Under the pieces are notes generated by a model. It saw only the letters and a program-made list of their open reading frames with translations, ran no database searches and had not been told where the DNA came from. From the NCBI GenBank assembly GCA_028023455.1, contig JAQFVV010012396.1, forward strand, positions 4,437,656-4,501,655: a stretch of DNA of 64,000 bases. Direction: 5' to 3'. Of the stretch, positions 35,424-48,770 are shown piece after piece; position 1 is the stretch's first letter, and every line of letters begins with the position of its first letter. The stretch comes from Epiperipatus broadwayi. Lineage: Eukaryota > Onychophora > Udeonychophora > Euonychophora > Peripatidae. Made by a program: the position numbers and the translations under genes.

Positions 35424-35872
35424 CAAACAAAATATTTCATTGACAGTCCCTTGTATCTCTTCGGCCTACTTCCAATAACATTTTTATATAACTTAAAGAA
35501 TGTAATTTGTTGAGAGTATAATAAAGTCCTTCTTTCAATAGTTTTTTAACAGTTTACATCTTTAATCATTTAGTTAATTCACAGAAAGAAGTGCGATATA
35601 TGAAGACAACAGAGATAATAATGAAGACCACTAATAACATTTAATTCAGAGTTCCACTTAATTCAAACAAATATTTCATTTACAGTCCATTGTGTATCTT
35701 GGTATACATCCAATAATAGTACAATACGAATTAAAGAATGCAAGTTTTTTAACAATTTACATTTTTAATTATTTAGTTAATTCACAGAGAGCAGTGTGAT
35801 ATATGAAGACAACAGAGATAGTAATGAAGACAACTGATAGCATTTAATTTAATTCAGAATTTCACTTAATTC
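35424..35872. repeat. Tandem duplication, about 240-base period
   Basis: Unit 1 (35424-35663) and unit 2 (35664-35872) share CAAACAA.ATATTTCATT.ACAGTCC, CATCCAATAA, TTAACA.TTTACAT.TTTAAT.ATTTAGTTAATTCACAGA, and ATATATGAAGACAACAGAGATA in order. Diverged with several indels, so an old duplication. Confidence 0.85.
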
Positions 35873-37200
35873 TGATTTTTAGTCTTTTAGGTAGTTGTCA
35901 CATGTAATGTGGCTTAAATTAACTCATGTATGAAGATATTCTTTACAGACAAGAGCATTTCTATTATTCCAGTTAATTTTAAGTTAGTCAAACCATAATA
36001 AATTTATTTCTATTCATTGTTATCAAAATCCAGGTTTGAATCCATAATATAAGCACATTTATATCCATTGATTATTCAGGTAAGATATAAGTGTATGTAT
36101 TTCCATCTGTCCAGATATCAATTCATCTTGCAAATGCATTTTTTTGGTATATCCGATTTTATAAGACATATATATAACATATATGCGTCAATAACTCTAG
36201 GTATATCAGTGTACATTTAAACATGACACATTGTTTTGGTATTCTTACTTCTCAACTCATATATATATAACATGTTTTAATTCTGTATTTATATTACTGT
36301 TCTCAGAGTTTTCAAATAATAAATAAAACCTTTAATAAAAAATGATTTTCTTAATCTTTCAACTTATTTAAGTATGTGGTTCATTATATGCATATAATCA
36401 TTAACTTTTATTGACATACTTATTCATATTTAAATGTTTGAATTTATTCATAATATAGTATAAATTTACTAAATATATTCATTTTGTATAAATACATTCA
36501 TTTTGATATTTTCTAATTTTATCTGGATTATAAACACATTATTATAATTTAGTTAATTATAGCTAAATAGTCAAAATCTATCAAAATCTCTGTCTCCTGT
36601 CTAAGCTTGATTATTTATTAGATATCTGTTTTAAATTGGATTGGCTGTCTCTGTTATAATTGCACATGTGAAAGGTTGCATACTTTCAATTTATTATTAA
36701 TTATAGCTATGTGTAATATTCATATATAATCAATATAAGCATTTGTAATTTTTATTTAGTTATTCTAATATATAGCATAAATATTGTTGTTTGGTCTGCC
36801 ACAGGTGTATGTTTCTAGATATAAGTTGATCAGCAGTTTCATTTATAATTTATCACTAATAAAACATATTTTCACATAGCTATAATTATTCATAATTTTC
36901 TTTAAAAAAGATGTTTTGTTTTTTTTTTTGTTTTTTTTATAAACACATATAAATATTTATATTTTATAAAATGGTTACCTTCATTTTATCCAGTTTGTTC
37001 CTTCATATCCATGATATGACTGCACTCAAAAAGGGATCATTGTATTTTAGCTGAATGGCATTATTTACTTTCCGTGATGTTCACCCAGGCAAATCTTGGA
37101 TGACCATGGCTTTTGGATGAAGAGAAGCTGTTACTGCCTAGCCTTCCATTATTATGTTTTCCCTATTAATGTTTTCTTTTTTATCATAACAGTGGTTCTT
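35873..37200. other. A/T-rich intergenic DNA
   Basis: No gene recognised. The stretch 37000-37140 is slightly GC-richer but carries no motif I can name. Confidence 0.45.
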
Positions 37201-37330
37201 TAACTGCTCTTAAAATCTTTTTTTTAAAAAGATCTCTTTGAAATCTTTAAAAAAAAATTTTTTTTTAAAAAATCTTCAAAAATCCTCTTTAAAAATCCTC
37301 TTTAAAAATCTTTTTAAAACCTCTTTGAAA
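37201..37330. repeat. Low-complexity CTTTAAAAATC tandem region
   Basis: Degenerate repeats of (C)CTCTTTAAAAATC around an A9T9-like core that is self-complementary. Confidence 0.75.
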
Positions 37331-39644
37331 TCTGCTCTGAACTTCCAACTCAACTATTTATACTCTGATCTCTGGATTGATTAAGCAGTACTGCCCATGT
37401 ATCTGATTTGTTGCACAGCTCTCATTTAAGTTTAAATGCTTTTCTCTTCTTAAGGATTGGACACTCTACTTTTTGTGGGACAGATAAGGGATCATAAGAA
37501 TAAGTCATGTTTTCCAATTTGATAAGACTGTCTCAAGCAATTATCACACTTTATATGACAACATCGTTCCAACAATTAAAAATGTATTATTTTTAATAAA
37601 TGCCAGCTTTTATTTATATCATGATTTAAATTATAAAATCAATAATGATTTTCTTTCTTAGATTGATGAATCTTAATAAAGAAAGATTTGTACCTTTTTT
37701 TTAATTGCAGATTTAAACGTATTTGTTGTCTTTTTTTCTTTTTAATTTGACCAAATTATCTTTCTTTTTTCATTGCTGTCAATTTTTATGATCCCTTTGT
37801 TTCTTTAAATTTTTAGTTTTCCTTAACCATTATTAAGTCTTTTCTTTTTTTTTTAACAACAAATCACGCTAGTTTTTTTAAATGGGGGGGGGATCTTTTG
37901 AATACATACATGAATCAGTATATCTGTTTCAATGCAGCTCACAGTACCGCTATGAATATGAGGCAAAAGGCCTCGAAAGTGCTTAGCGTGTAATAATTTC
38001 TGTGTATCTTGATAGCTTCACATTCAAGTGTGTCATACACTATGTTAATTTTGTATAATATAAATATTAATAAATATGCTACTTATTAGTCAATTCCTTT
38101 CAACCATGCTTAATACATAAATAAAAAAGATTTCATATATAATATTAGACATGATTGACAATAGATTTATTTCATCTATACTTCTACATGTGTTTATCAT
38201 TGTTCAAAATGTAACTATCACTGAAATCTTTCAAGATTAGGCTGTTTTTTTTATAAAGATTGCTGCTATCATATGTCTTGGTTTACATATTTATATAAGA
38301 TAAATGCTAATAGTCCTCAACTCATTTTGACTGAGACAATTTCTGATCTTCATTTGAACAACTGATGACTATTTCATACATAAATGAATTCTCATGGAGA
38401 AATGGAGAAACTGTGCTGCTTTACTTCTCTGAGAGTTCAAATATGATCAGCATAAAGACTAGAAATAATTGCTCTTTCTGTGACATTGATTTTCTCCATT
38501 CTTCATATTTAACTAAATAGAATCCATTATATGTGCAATGAAACTTATAAACAAACTAATTCTTTTTGATTAATAAAAACAAAATAACTAAGTTACAATT
38601 ATTCTGTTTTTAATTTATATTTATCAAAAATAAATTTTAAATAAATAATTTCTTCTTAGTTCTCTAAATACAAACAGGTTTTGAATTTTAATTACATGTG
38701 TATTAAAAAACAATTTTATTTTAGATAAACCATAGCTTTTCTTTGTTGCATCAAGGTTTTCCATTCTGTCAAAATCAGAAATAAATTAACTCTTTAAAAT
38801 TTTGGCACCTTCTATGGTTCTATCCAGTAAAAATTTTTGGAACTCCTCAACCTTTTTTGTTTTATAATTTTTTTTAAAAAATAACATTTGACCATTTCAA
38901 ATATTTAAAATCTGACCTATGAATATAACAATATACCATAAATGTTATCATAAATATTTATGTAAACACTAAAAGTAAAAATTAATTGATTTGTTTTTAT
39001 TTTACTTTTTTTTTTGCATTCTGAATAAATAAAGGTACATTTATGCTTTAAAATCTATTATTTTCTCACAAAATTTATAATATTTAAAAAAAATTTAACA
39101 CAAGACAATTTTGATAAATAATGATATAATAGACACTTCTTTTTTTATACTATGGTCAAGTTTATTAACTTCTATATCTAAAAATAAAACATAAATGAAT
39201 AAATTGAAAGGTGTACCTCTATATTTCTTTATAATAATTAACCAATTAGTGTGTAAAAATAATCAAAAATATCTTTTTAATAGATACTTTAGATGAAATG
39301 TCTGTAATTGTTTTTTAATATCTTATAATTACGAGTAGTATTATATTTATTTACTTTTCCAAAATGAACAAAAAAAATATTCTGGTTAAGTATTTTAATT
39401 AGTCATGTATCCTTCTGCTATGTCTTTTTTTAACTTTTGATGATATATGAAACTGTTTTTTTAACTTTGATTGAAGTTTAAAATTTTTTATTTGCCCTGA
39501 ACAAAATATCCGGAACACTTTATATGCACTTTTTCTACATTATCTAAACTTCTTTGTTTTTTGTTTGTGTGAGCAATGATTTGTGACTCTCCTTAGTATC
39601 CAAAATTGTCCTAAAGCATCTACTAAAAAGGCACCATGGAATTC

Positions 39645-39645
<1 letters not shown>
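37331..39645. other. A/T-rich intergenic DNA with small relic islands
   Basis: No gene. Near 37915-38030 is a GC-richer island (CTCACAGTACCGC, AGGCAAAAGGCCTCGAAAGTGC) of unknown origin. Near 38345-38451 is an inverted repeat (CTGATCTTCATTTGAAC / GTTCAAATATGATCAG). Confidence 0.4.

Positions 39646-39712
<67 letters not shown>
39646..39712. repeat. (TA)n microsatellite
   Basis: About 33 TA units; produces spurious Tyr-Ile open frames. Confidence 0.96.
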
Positions 39713-39717
<5 letters not shown>

Positions 39718-42700
39718 CGCACACAAATAAAATTAAAGTGTAAAAATGCAATATATTATTAAACAGATAATACTAGAAAAACATCAAACGATAGATAAAT
39801 GGATTTTTATATATAATGAAAAGTTGAATTAATTCTAGCATTAAATTGAAATTCAGTAAAAGAAAAAGACAAAAGTCAGAATTATCAAATCTATTTCAAA
39901 AATTAAAATCTTTCTAAAACTCAGACAATTCCCATCCTCCAGAGATTTTTAAATTTAAAGAAAGAAAAGTTATTAAACTGAAGCTCATCAATCACTAATT
40001 CCTAAGCACAGATCAGATTTTAAATAATATTTTATTTGATTAAATAACATTCTAAAAAAGTCAATAATTATATATTATATAAACACGAGTGTGTGTAATA
40101 TTATGAAGAAAAAATTCACACTTTTAAAATTACATCAAAAGTGATGCAGTATGAATGGATAAAAAAAACTACAAGAGATGAATGAGTGGAATGTTAAATT
40201 AAATTTAACTTCCATCTATCATATGAATAAATGGGAATTTGATTGATATGGCCATATTTTAAATTATATTAAGGTGAATCAGAGTTTATAGTTTTCAGTA
40301 GAAGTTCAATAAATGCTGCAAAACATATTAATAAAAAAAATTGAATTATTGTATATTATTTAAATTTTTAAATTAATTTTTAAAATTATTAAAAATTCAA
40401 ACTTCCTATGTTTGCATATAAATACAGTATATATATATATATTGCACTTTTATATAATGCATCTATTAATTGTTTTATGTGTACAATTCATATTTATTAT
40501 ATACATGATGACATATGGATTACATATAATGGTGTCTTCAGTTCATAATACTGTCATTTTGCTTACAAACTAGTTTATATTTTGTTTTCTAAAACAAAAG
40601 ACTAAATTTATTTATAAATAATAATATTATATAATAATAGCTGAAAACTAAACAATGGCAGGTTAAAAAAAAGAATAAATATAAAAAATAGTTAAGATAG
40701 CCACAAGCCATATATCTGGAACATTGAATAAGTTGTAAGATTAATTTAGATTAAAAATATAATTTTATTTTATTATATTAAAAATAAATTTCTTATAAAA
40801 GTAACTGACAATTTTTTAAGAAAAAGTTTATTTTACAAACATCAAATTTTAATATTTCAACTAATTAATAATTAAGTTAAACAATTCTGATGCTAATACA
40901 AAATGTATGGAATAACAGTCAACAGCAAGACATTTAATAATAATTAAAAAATTTAAAAATATTTTATGTCAGATAAGATCAATGGAGCAAAATGTTTTAA
41001 TTTGGTCAACATAAATTTAAAATGTATCTTTTTATTCACCACCCATTGATGATAAAGAAAGATGGTAATTTTAGATATTTACAATGAAAGCAAAATGATA
41101 ATATAAATTTATAAATCTTGAAAGTTAGTGATGGTGCTATTTTATATGTGGTGATATGTTGGACTATCAGCATCTTTCTTTCATTAAATGTTAAATGTCT
41201 AGAAAATTTTGAATTTTTTCAAATACAAACAATTGTTAGTAATATAAACAAAAATAACACATGTTCGTGATTACACAATGTTTTGAGTTATAATGTTTTT
41301 TTCAACAGTACTGTAAAACTTTATAGATTAGTCAGATGAAATTCAGTAATAATACAAATATATATATAAACTGTGAAATCACTTTCATTTGTAAAATTTA
41401 CTTTTACTTTAAATACAAATAATGTGAACATTAAGTATAAAAGAAAACCAGTATATTCCTTATTTTTTCTTTTGAATAAAAAATTTGTTCACAACAACAT
41501 TTCAGTTAAATTCTGTAGTCTATTTCAAAATTAAATGTTATTTATTATTTAACAAAAAAAATAACAAATATTTTCATTTTACTAGCAATTTAGCAATAAA
41601 ATGATAGTTTTGTTTTTGTTTGATGAATTAAAAAAATAATAATAATAAATTCTGAAAATGGTCAACATTATTAGACAAAAATGTTAATTGTTGTAAGGAT
41701 TGTTATTTTTTCCCCATTCAAAAATATATATATATAATGGTTTGTCTATATAATAATATAACTCTAAATAATAATGGATTATTAAATTTACTTTATCTAG
41801 ATTCCAGTTTCATTTATCCATTTTTATTTCAGAAGTCTAAATTGCTATGATTTGAATAAATCAAACTAACAAAGTCTATTTATAATTGCTGATATGGTCA
41901 TGTCAAAGTTAAAAATATGATATATTTACAAGGTGCATTGTTCTAATAAAATTTATGGTTAAAACACTCAAAAAGTTAATTAATGAAAATTAAACAACTT
42001 TACAAGTTTCTGGCATTGAATCTTCTCCATATAGTCTTAGATTAAGTGCATTGAAATACCAATATATATATATATATATTGCTGTTCTTTATCAATAGAT
42101 TATTTGAGTTAAATTGCTATCAACTTTTAAAACAGTAAAGTCCACAATGACTTTCGAATGAGTTAAAAAAAACAGTTTATAGGTAGCTATATAAAGTAAT
42201 GACAATTTTTAATATAAATGGACTTTTTAATTTGAATTAATTATAAAAAAAAACATGAACTCTTATCTTACTAGCTACTAATTTTTTAATATGTTAATCA
42301 TTCTTGCTAATTCAAAAGATATTTTTCAAAACATTCTTAATATTTTCAATGCAATCTATAAGGACTCATTTAATAATTATATACAAAAAAAATCTAAGCT
42401 GCTTTATTAATGATAAAAAGCATTTTTAGATTGATGTTGAGACTAAAAATAACTTGAGGACATTTTTATGTAAATAAAATTATTGTCTTAGATTTTGACT
42501 TAAGATCAAACACACACTCCTATTAATGCTATTGTATTTAAGATGCTAAAATAAATATTACTTTAGTTAATTTATTTGTGCCTTATGATATTATACTGAC
42601 TGATTTATTACCATACAGAAATGAGATACAGAATGGCTATTGATTTAATATAGATACTGCAAAATTTTTATTTAAAAATTCTCTATTATTTTTTGAAAAA

Positions 42701-43995
42701 TAATGACAAAATCATAAGACAAATATGTTATCTTTTTCCTTGCTGTGATAATATTAAATTTCCAATCTTCATTAAATATTGATTTCCCCTTTATTTATAT
42801 TCATAATTCAAACTTGTGTACATTTGTTTATATGCATAATGAACTTGTTTCTTTCTTCTTTATAACTTAATGCTGAGTGAACTTTAGGTGAATATCACCA
42901 AAATCACAGCTAGGATAATGGTAAGCTTCAATGAAATTACACTCAACCTTAGGTTATAAAAAAGAAGAAAACACTTCATTATCCATATTAACAAATGTAT
43001 GCAATTTAGAATTTTGATTAAAATGTTTATGTAAATAAAAATGATGAAGAGAAATAGGATTTTTGTCAAATATTTTATGGTGAATTTAAATATAGAGTAA
43101 GTTGATATTCAGGCTTCAAATATGCTATAAAGAATATCTAAAGGGCATTCTAAGAATTAGTAATAGCCTTTACTTTTTTTGAAATAATATGACTGAAGAT
43201 ACACTATAGAGCTGCAATTAGGCAATTGGCCAAAGTCTTTTAAAAAGAATAATATGCTCCAGAAGGTTTGCAGCACTGGTTACTAAATATTAAAAAATTT
43301 ACATGCAATATCTGTGCATAAATTACATTTGAATTGTGATCACAACTAAATTTTTTACCTTTTTTCATAATTAGAATTATTAAATTAATTTATAAATGGA
43401 TTATTATCAGAGTAACAGTTTCAGATTATTGATTGTTATTTATATTGGGACTGTCTAAGTGTTGACTGGTTTCTAATGCTTACATATATATTATAGAAAA
43501 TAGTTCTTAATATTATTAATGTAAAATAATATTATATATTTATATGTTAAAATGGAGATTTTCATGGATAACACAGATTATCCAAGTTCATTTGTATATA
43601 TTTAATAACATTATAATACTTAGAGTTTGGCTGAATTGACCTCACAGGTGCAATCCAGACAAAATGCCAATCTAATAGTATTATTAATTACACATAGATG
43701 AATTCTGAAAATATGTATATATGTGTTTGAATAAATTTAAAGCTTGCTATTCTATCACCAACATATTTTCTAATATGCATTCATTATTTTACATTTCATG
43801 TAATAGTTATTGGAATATCTGCTGTGCCTGTGATACAAGGATTCAATTGAAGGTGATTAATATTTTCAAAATTTTCTTAAGTTTCAAGTAGCTTTATCAT
43901 TATTCTTTCTGATTATCAACTTTTTTAAAATATATAGCAAATTAAACATTTTTTAAAAATAAAAATTAAAAAATAAATAAAAATTGTAGTTAAAA
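39713..43995. other. A/T-rich intergenic DNA, nothing recognised
   Basis: Over 4 kb with no coding frame, RNA gene or mobile-element signature visible; only short TA runs (about 40427, 42062). Confidence 0.5.
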
Positions 43996-44025
43996 TGTTA
44001 TATATATATATATATATATAAACTT

Positions 44026-44079
44026 AAGAGCATGCTAGCGCTCTAAACAAGCTATATACAAGTCATGTGACATCTGACT
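44026..44079. repeat. Foldback repeat family Q, copy 2, inside (TA)n
   Basis: AGAGCATGCTAGCGCTCT (itself nearly palindromic), AAACAAGCTATAT, then AGTCATGTGACATCTGAC. (TA)n lies on both sides (43999-44020 and about 44086-44098), suggesting insertion into TA repeats. Confidence 0.65.
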
Positions 44080-44180
44080 TTTTATTATATATATATAATG
44101 CTAAAAAAAATAAACTTTTTAGAAAAATAAATTCATTTGTAGCAAAAAGTAGATATCCAAAAGCAAACAATTAAAACATA

Positions 44181-44300
44181 AAAATAAGTGCTAATGTTAT
44201 TAAGTGACAGATTTAATATAAGAAAGTTTAATAACATCAAAAATAAGTGCTAATGTTATTAAGGTGACAGATTTAATATAAGAAAGTTTAATAACATCAC
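44181..44300. repeat. Tandem duplication, 59-base period, hairpin-forming
   Basis: Two almost identical units AAATAAGTGCTAATGTTATTAAG(G)TGACAGATTT...GTTTAATAACATCA. Each unit has its own inverted ends (ATGTTATTA / TAATAACAT). Confidence 0.9.
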
Positions 44301-45219
44301 AAAATTGATTTGATAAAATAACGCATCTGAAAAAAATGATCACTGTTAATGGTATAAAGAAGCATAAATATTATAAAAGTGGTAGATAACAGAAAACGTC
44401 TGAAAGTAGTTAACAAAAAAATTGATAAATGCTTACATTAATTGCACACACTAAAAGTAAGCAAAAACTGTTGTCATGCTATTGTGGAATTTATCTGCCA
44501 TATTTATAAATTGTGGTTCAAATCTTGGCAAGTAAAATTTGGAAAAAAAATTTCAGTTCACAAGCAGCTTTAATTTTTTTTTCTTTTACAATCAATAACC
44601 ACAAAGCTAACTATTCAGTATTGATTTGATAAATGGGTGTCTAGTTATTTATTTAATATTGAGAATTTTTTAAACAGCCAACTATTCACAAACATTGTAA
44701 AAATAATCTGTAGAAATTTCAAATTAAGTAGATTTATTAGATGTTTTATTAAATCATCTAGTTGTATCATTATATGCACAGCTTACACAATCATTAACTG
44801 TAATAACGGATATACAAAGAATGTATAGAGAAAAGTGCTCACAAAATAGCCTTTTAAACAGTATGTGCTTAGCTGACTTTTGACTAGTATACATATAATA
44901 TTACATTTTAGTCTGCACTAAAGCTTATAATTTTATAGTTACATTCTTTAACTGTGTGTTTCATCTTATGTTTATCTATGATTACATAGATCATAAGCTG
45001 TAAAATTCCATTTTTAAAGAAGATAAGCACAGCAACTCCAAGTAATACTGACTATATAAATGACATTCTAGAAAGGTAAACTACAGCTGGTTTTTATTGT
45101 TATATCAGAAAATAAACATTTCCCTGATATTTGTCTGCAAATTTGTGGTGGCATTTTAGGTGTATTTACAGCTTTGGACTATTTCCATCATCCACTATTA
45201 ATTGTAGCAGTATCAATAG
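44301..45219. other. A/T-rich intergenic DNA
   Basis: Nothing recognised. Confidence 0.45.
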
Positions 45220-45360
45220 CAATAACAGTAACCATAGCAGTAGCCATATCCATAACAACAACAACAGCAGCAGCAGTAGTAGTAGTAATAGTGGTAGTGG
45301 TGGTGGTAGTTGTAGTGGTAGTAGTAGTGGTAATAGTAGTAATAGTAGTAATGTTATTGT
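45220..45360. repeat. CAA/CAG/TAG/TGG trinucleotide array, likely LINE tail
   Basis: Interrupted trinucleotides reading (ACT/ACC)n on the minus strand. It gives a spurious Ser/Asn/Gly-rich frame (45131-45391). Because LINE X copy B ends in (AAT)n-like repeats, this array may be the 3' tail of copy C; the exact junction is not visible. Confidence 0.75.
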
Positions 45361-45850
45361 ATATTTTAAACCATATGGAAGATATAAATAAATTAAGCTA
45401 AATTAAATTATGTTCAATAAATATGTTTCAAGATGTTTTACATAGGTTTCAGAAATGTTTAAAAAGTTTTTGCCAGGGTTACAAAGGCATTTCAGGTATA
45501 ATGATTGTTTGTTATTATATAAATTTGTTTAACTTTGCTGATTACAGTACAATTATATGAACATTGATAATTATAAATGATTGTTCTTAGCTATTTTTTG
45601 TACAACCTAGAATAGGTTATATAAAAAATATTTTCATGACTTTTGAATTAAAATTCATTTGCCTTAAGCTTTACTTATCCAGTTAGACACCTTTCTGTAA
45701 TATTAGACTATTGTAATGAGAATATATAGTTTCTCATGTGGTTAGTTGTATTATGAAGCAGATAAAATATTTGAGAAGGTTGTTAGAACTGATTACTGTG
45801 GCTGTAGTAGCTTATAATTTGGAATGCTCTCTATTGATGACCAGATGACA

Positions 45851-46246
45851 TTAGCTGACATAATTTATTGATAAATGCCTTGTGGTGGTGTTGTCTAACA
45901 AGAAGGTGCAAAAGGTGCACCAAAAGCCGAACAGGGTAAATGTGGTTGTATATGCTGCACAAAGGACATGCTGGATAAAAGTAGCAGGCTGTCTGTACGT
46001 CTTTAACAAAATTTGCCCTATGGGATTTAGTGCTGAGAAGTCATTGAGAGGCTGTTGTTGAGTCTTCTCAGCTTTGTGGCATAACCCACAGAATAGGTCA
46101 ATATTTTTGTATAGAAGCCAATTTTGCAGAAAAGGGATGTTGGGAAGCACAAGCAGGTTGAGTCTAATTAGAAAATCAAAAACATTTGATTCTAGTGCTC
46201 TTTTTGTAAATTGGCAGAGAAAGTGATAGTTATTAATACCAAGCAT
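45851..46246 (-). pseudogene. LINE X copy C: ORF2 C-terminal region
   Basis: 131 codons. MLGINNYHFLCQFTKRAL and DFLIRLNLLVLPNIPFLQNW lead to FCGLCHKAE, the first half of the post-RT zinc finger (compare DFLIKYNINGLPTN and CSICMNGDE in the plus-strand fragment at 22.4 kb). The H and last C are not in register. Then a hydrophobic segment, FTLFGFWCTFCTFLL, matches copy B's FCLYTLWCIRCTFCL. Confidence 0.68.
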
Positions 46247-46924
46247 GGGAGGTGAGAATCATTGTCAGGTCTGAATAAATGAGGTTATCTGTTTGCCACT
46301 AAGTGTACTTAAAATTTTGGGAGATGCTAATCTGGTTAACCATTCCTAGGATTGAGTGAATAGGGTCAGTGTGGTATGTCACTGAAGTGAGAGGTTTATC
46401 TGTAGGTGATACTTTCAGCAGGCACTGGAGATTTTAGAACTAGTTTTAATAGCTGCTATTAAGTTATTTTTTATAGATAGAGCATCCAAATCCTATGCAA
46501 GTCTAGACTGCTGTACAATCATTGGGAGTTGAGTCATTTTATTAAGAATGATACCATCTTGTAGCTCCAGAGCCATTTATTGCAAATGGAGTAGATGACA
46601 GAAGTGAACATCTTTGAAAATTTGATAATAAATGTGCAGCATGTGATTTTTGTCTTAGAGTATTCAACAGGTGTATCATGAAGAAAATAAAAAGATATGT
46701 CTTAGATAACGAGTTGATAATTTGAAAACAGCATCTTGTAAATCGGTTTGTATTATGAGTCTTATACTAAGAGAGTCTTTGTAAAAGGTAAAGTCTAAAA
46801 ATGTAGAGGGGTTTTTTTGGAAAACTTGGAAACATGTTTTTTTTTGTGAATAGAATCCCTGTAGTAGTTTTTTGGAATTAAAGTGCAGTTTGTAGACTAT
46901 CGTGTAGTCATTAAGAATGGTTTG

Positions 46925-47167
46925 CTATATAGGAAGTTGTTTCTGAGAAGGCAGGAAGACAGTGATGTCATCCATGTAAACTATGCAGGGAATGTATTGC
47001 TGGATGTATGGAATTTGGATTTTGGTAATTTTATTCTGTACTTGGTGTAAAAGCAGATTTATGTAAAGTATAAAAAGTAATGAGCTTAGGAGTGATTCTT
47101 GTGAGAATGGCTGGATGTGATTGAAGGATGGAGAAATTTCTACCATTAATAGTGATGTGCAACTCAT
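46925..47167 (-). pseudogene. LINE X copy C: RT motifs B and C
   Basis: 80 codons with SLLSSLLFILYIN (motif B, its PQGSP core degraded) and CIVYMDDITVFL (catalytic box, YMDD). Flanking RT parts are present but out of frame. Confidence 0.78.
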
Positions 47168-48229
47168 GATTAAGAAGGAGGTTAGTGATTACCAAACATT
47201 TAAATAACTAATTTAAGTAAGACAGAAGCCAAAGCTGCTTGTATGTCAAGCTGGATTGCAATGGCACTGGGTGTTTTAATTTTTTGAACTTAAAATTGTC
47301 ATACATATGAGTACTGCTTGATTGGTGGAGGAGCATTTTTTGGAAAAATGTAGAAGTGACCATAATAAAAGGGTGTGTGGTTTAATTTAGTTCTCAATTA
47401 CTTTTTCAAGTATTTTAATGGCTAGTGGGCCCATGGAAAAAGACCAAAGGTTGGTAAGATCAGATATATCCTTAGTTTTTAATGATAGGCACTATGCCAA
47501 TTGGATATAAACTATTTACACTACACTACATTTCCTCTGGAATAAAAAGTTAGTTATATCACAAATATGTAGTATAGTAAAGTAATTATGATGACTCAAG
47601 ATGAATGCAGAAATTTAACAATTCATGGTGACAAGAGTTTCAGTAGTGGCAAGTTTAGTGAAAAATTGACTAGTGTGGAAAGGCATAGTATTTTCCAGTG
47701 GTCCAAAACAGTGTACAGATGAAGTGAATACATCATAGAACTAATTTTAGATACACCTAGGGTATGTATGCTCTTGTTCTTCTGTGCTGCTGAGTTAGGC
47801 AAATTTTTCTTTTTTGATAGAAAAATGTTTCTTCAATGTTTGCAGACTTGATGGTAAGTTTGTAAGTACCTGATTAACTGTTGATGATTGGGAAGATGGG
47901 GGCTTAGTAGTGGCAATTTGTTTATGTAACTCATTGTGTTGTATATTAAATGGTATGTGTATAAAAATCAATGAACTTTTGAACAGGATCTATAGCTATT
48001 TGGTGTAACTTTTTAACAATATAGAAATTTGGAAAAGATGAACTTGAGAGGGAAAATCACATGGATTGTTTTATGTAATTGAATGTTTGTTGCTTGGAAT
48101 TTATTACAGTTAAGTGTGACTACTTGGGCTGAATGATTTGAAAATGGAGTAGAGTTAAAGTTAAGTTCTAATAAATCATAGATATATTCTGCATTTTAAT
48201 AATGTGTGTATTTGTAAGAATATTTCTTT

Positions 48230-48730
48230 GATAGATAATTATTTTGATTTGGGAATATATATTGACTCCAGATTGTCCTAGATAAATCATATTACCTATC
48301 TTTGTCAATGGTTATGTAATTTAAATTATATGTTTTAGTATTTAGTCAAGTTTCTCCCTAGGTCTCAGCTCTTACTTTTATTTATATTGCCTGTTATCAG
48401 AGTGTTTTATCCTATAATATCATTATTTGAGGTAATACTTCTCCATATATTCTATCTTCTTTGTGCGATTTACAAAATTATACTTTACACATTATCTTTG
48501 GTAGATCTCATTCCTCTTCTGTTCAAGATATTTATATTTAGTTTCATTTATTTAATGTAAATTGCTTATACCAATATAGAGTTATTTTTGATATTTTTTG
48601 TGCTAAACTTTTTCTGAATTCTAGAGTTTCTGTTCTAAATCCTCATCTTTCTAATAAATTTCAATTACCTTTTCCAAATTTTTTTAAAGAATCTAATAGA
48701 ACACAATATGTCTATTCTGGTTCAAAGTTA

Positions 48731-48770
<40 letters not shown>

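Larger units (their letters stand above)
45361..48205 (-). mobile_element. LINE family X, copy C, 5'-truncated
   Basis: Minus-strand copy collinear with copy A (53515-58480) from within the endonuclease to the ORF2 C-terminus. Similarity in DNA is clear at 47420-47520 against copy A 55630-55740 (CCCATGGA and GGCACTAT.CCAATTGGAT-like blocks) and at about 48060-48200 against 56470-56580. Many frameshifts and stops. Confidence 0.75.

Noticed and set aside
39540-39726. Two overlapping YI-repeat frames
   Set aside because: Translation of (TA)n; both strands and frames give similar artefacts.
23496-45180. Host exons in the long gene-poor stretch
   Set aside because: No frame with balanced composition and plausible splice sites was found; A/T-biased frames at 25720, 28396, 31733 and 42884 fit chance.
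45131-45401. Ser/Asn/Gly-rich and Val/Ile-rich frames
   Set aside because: Both are readings of the same CAA/CAG/TAG/TGG trinucleotide array.
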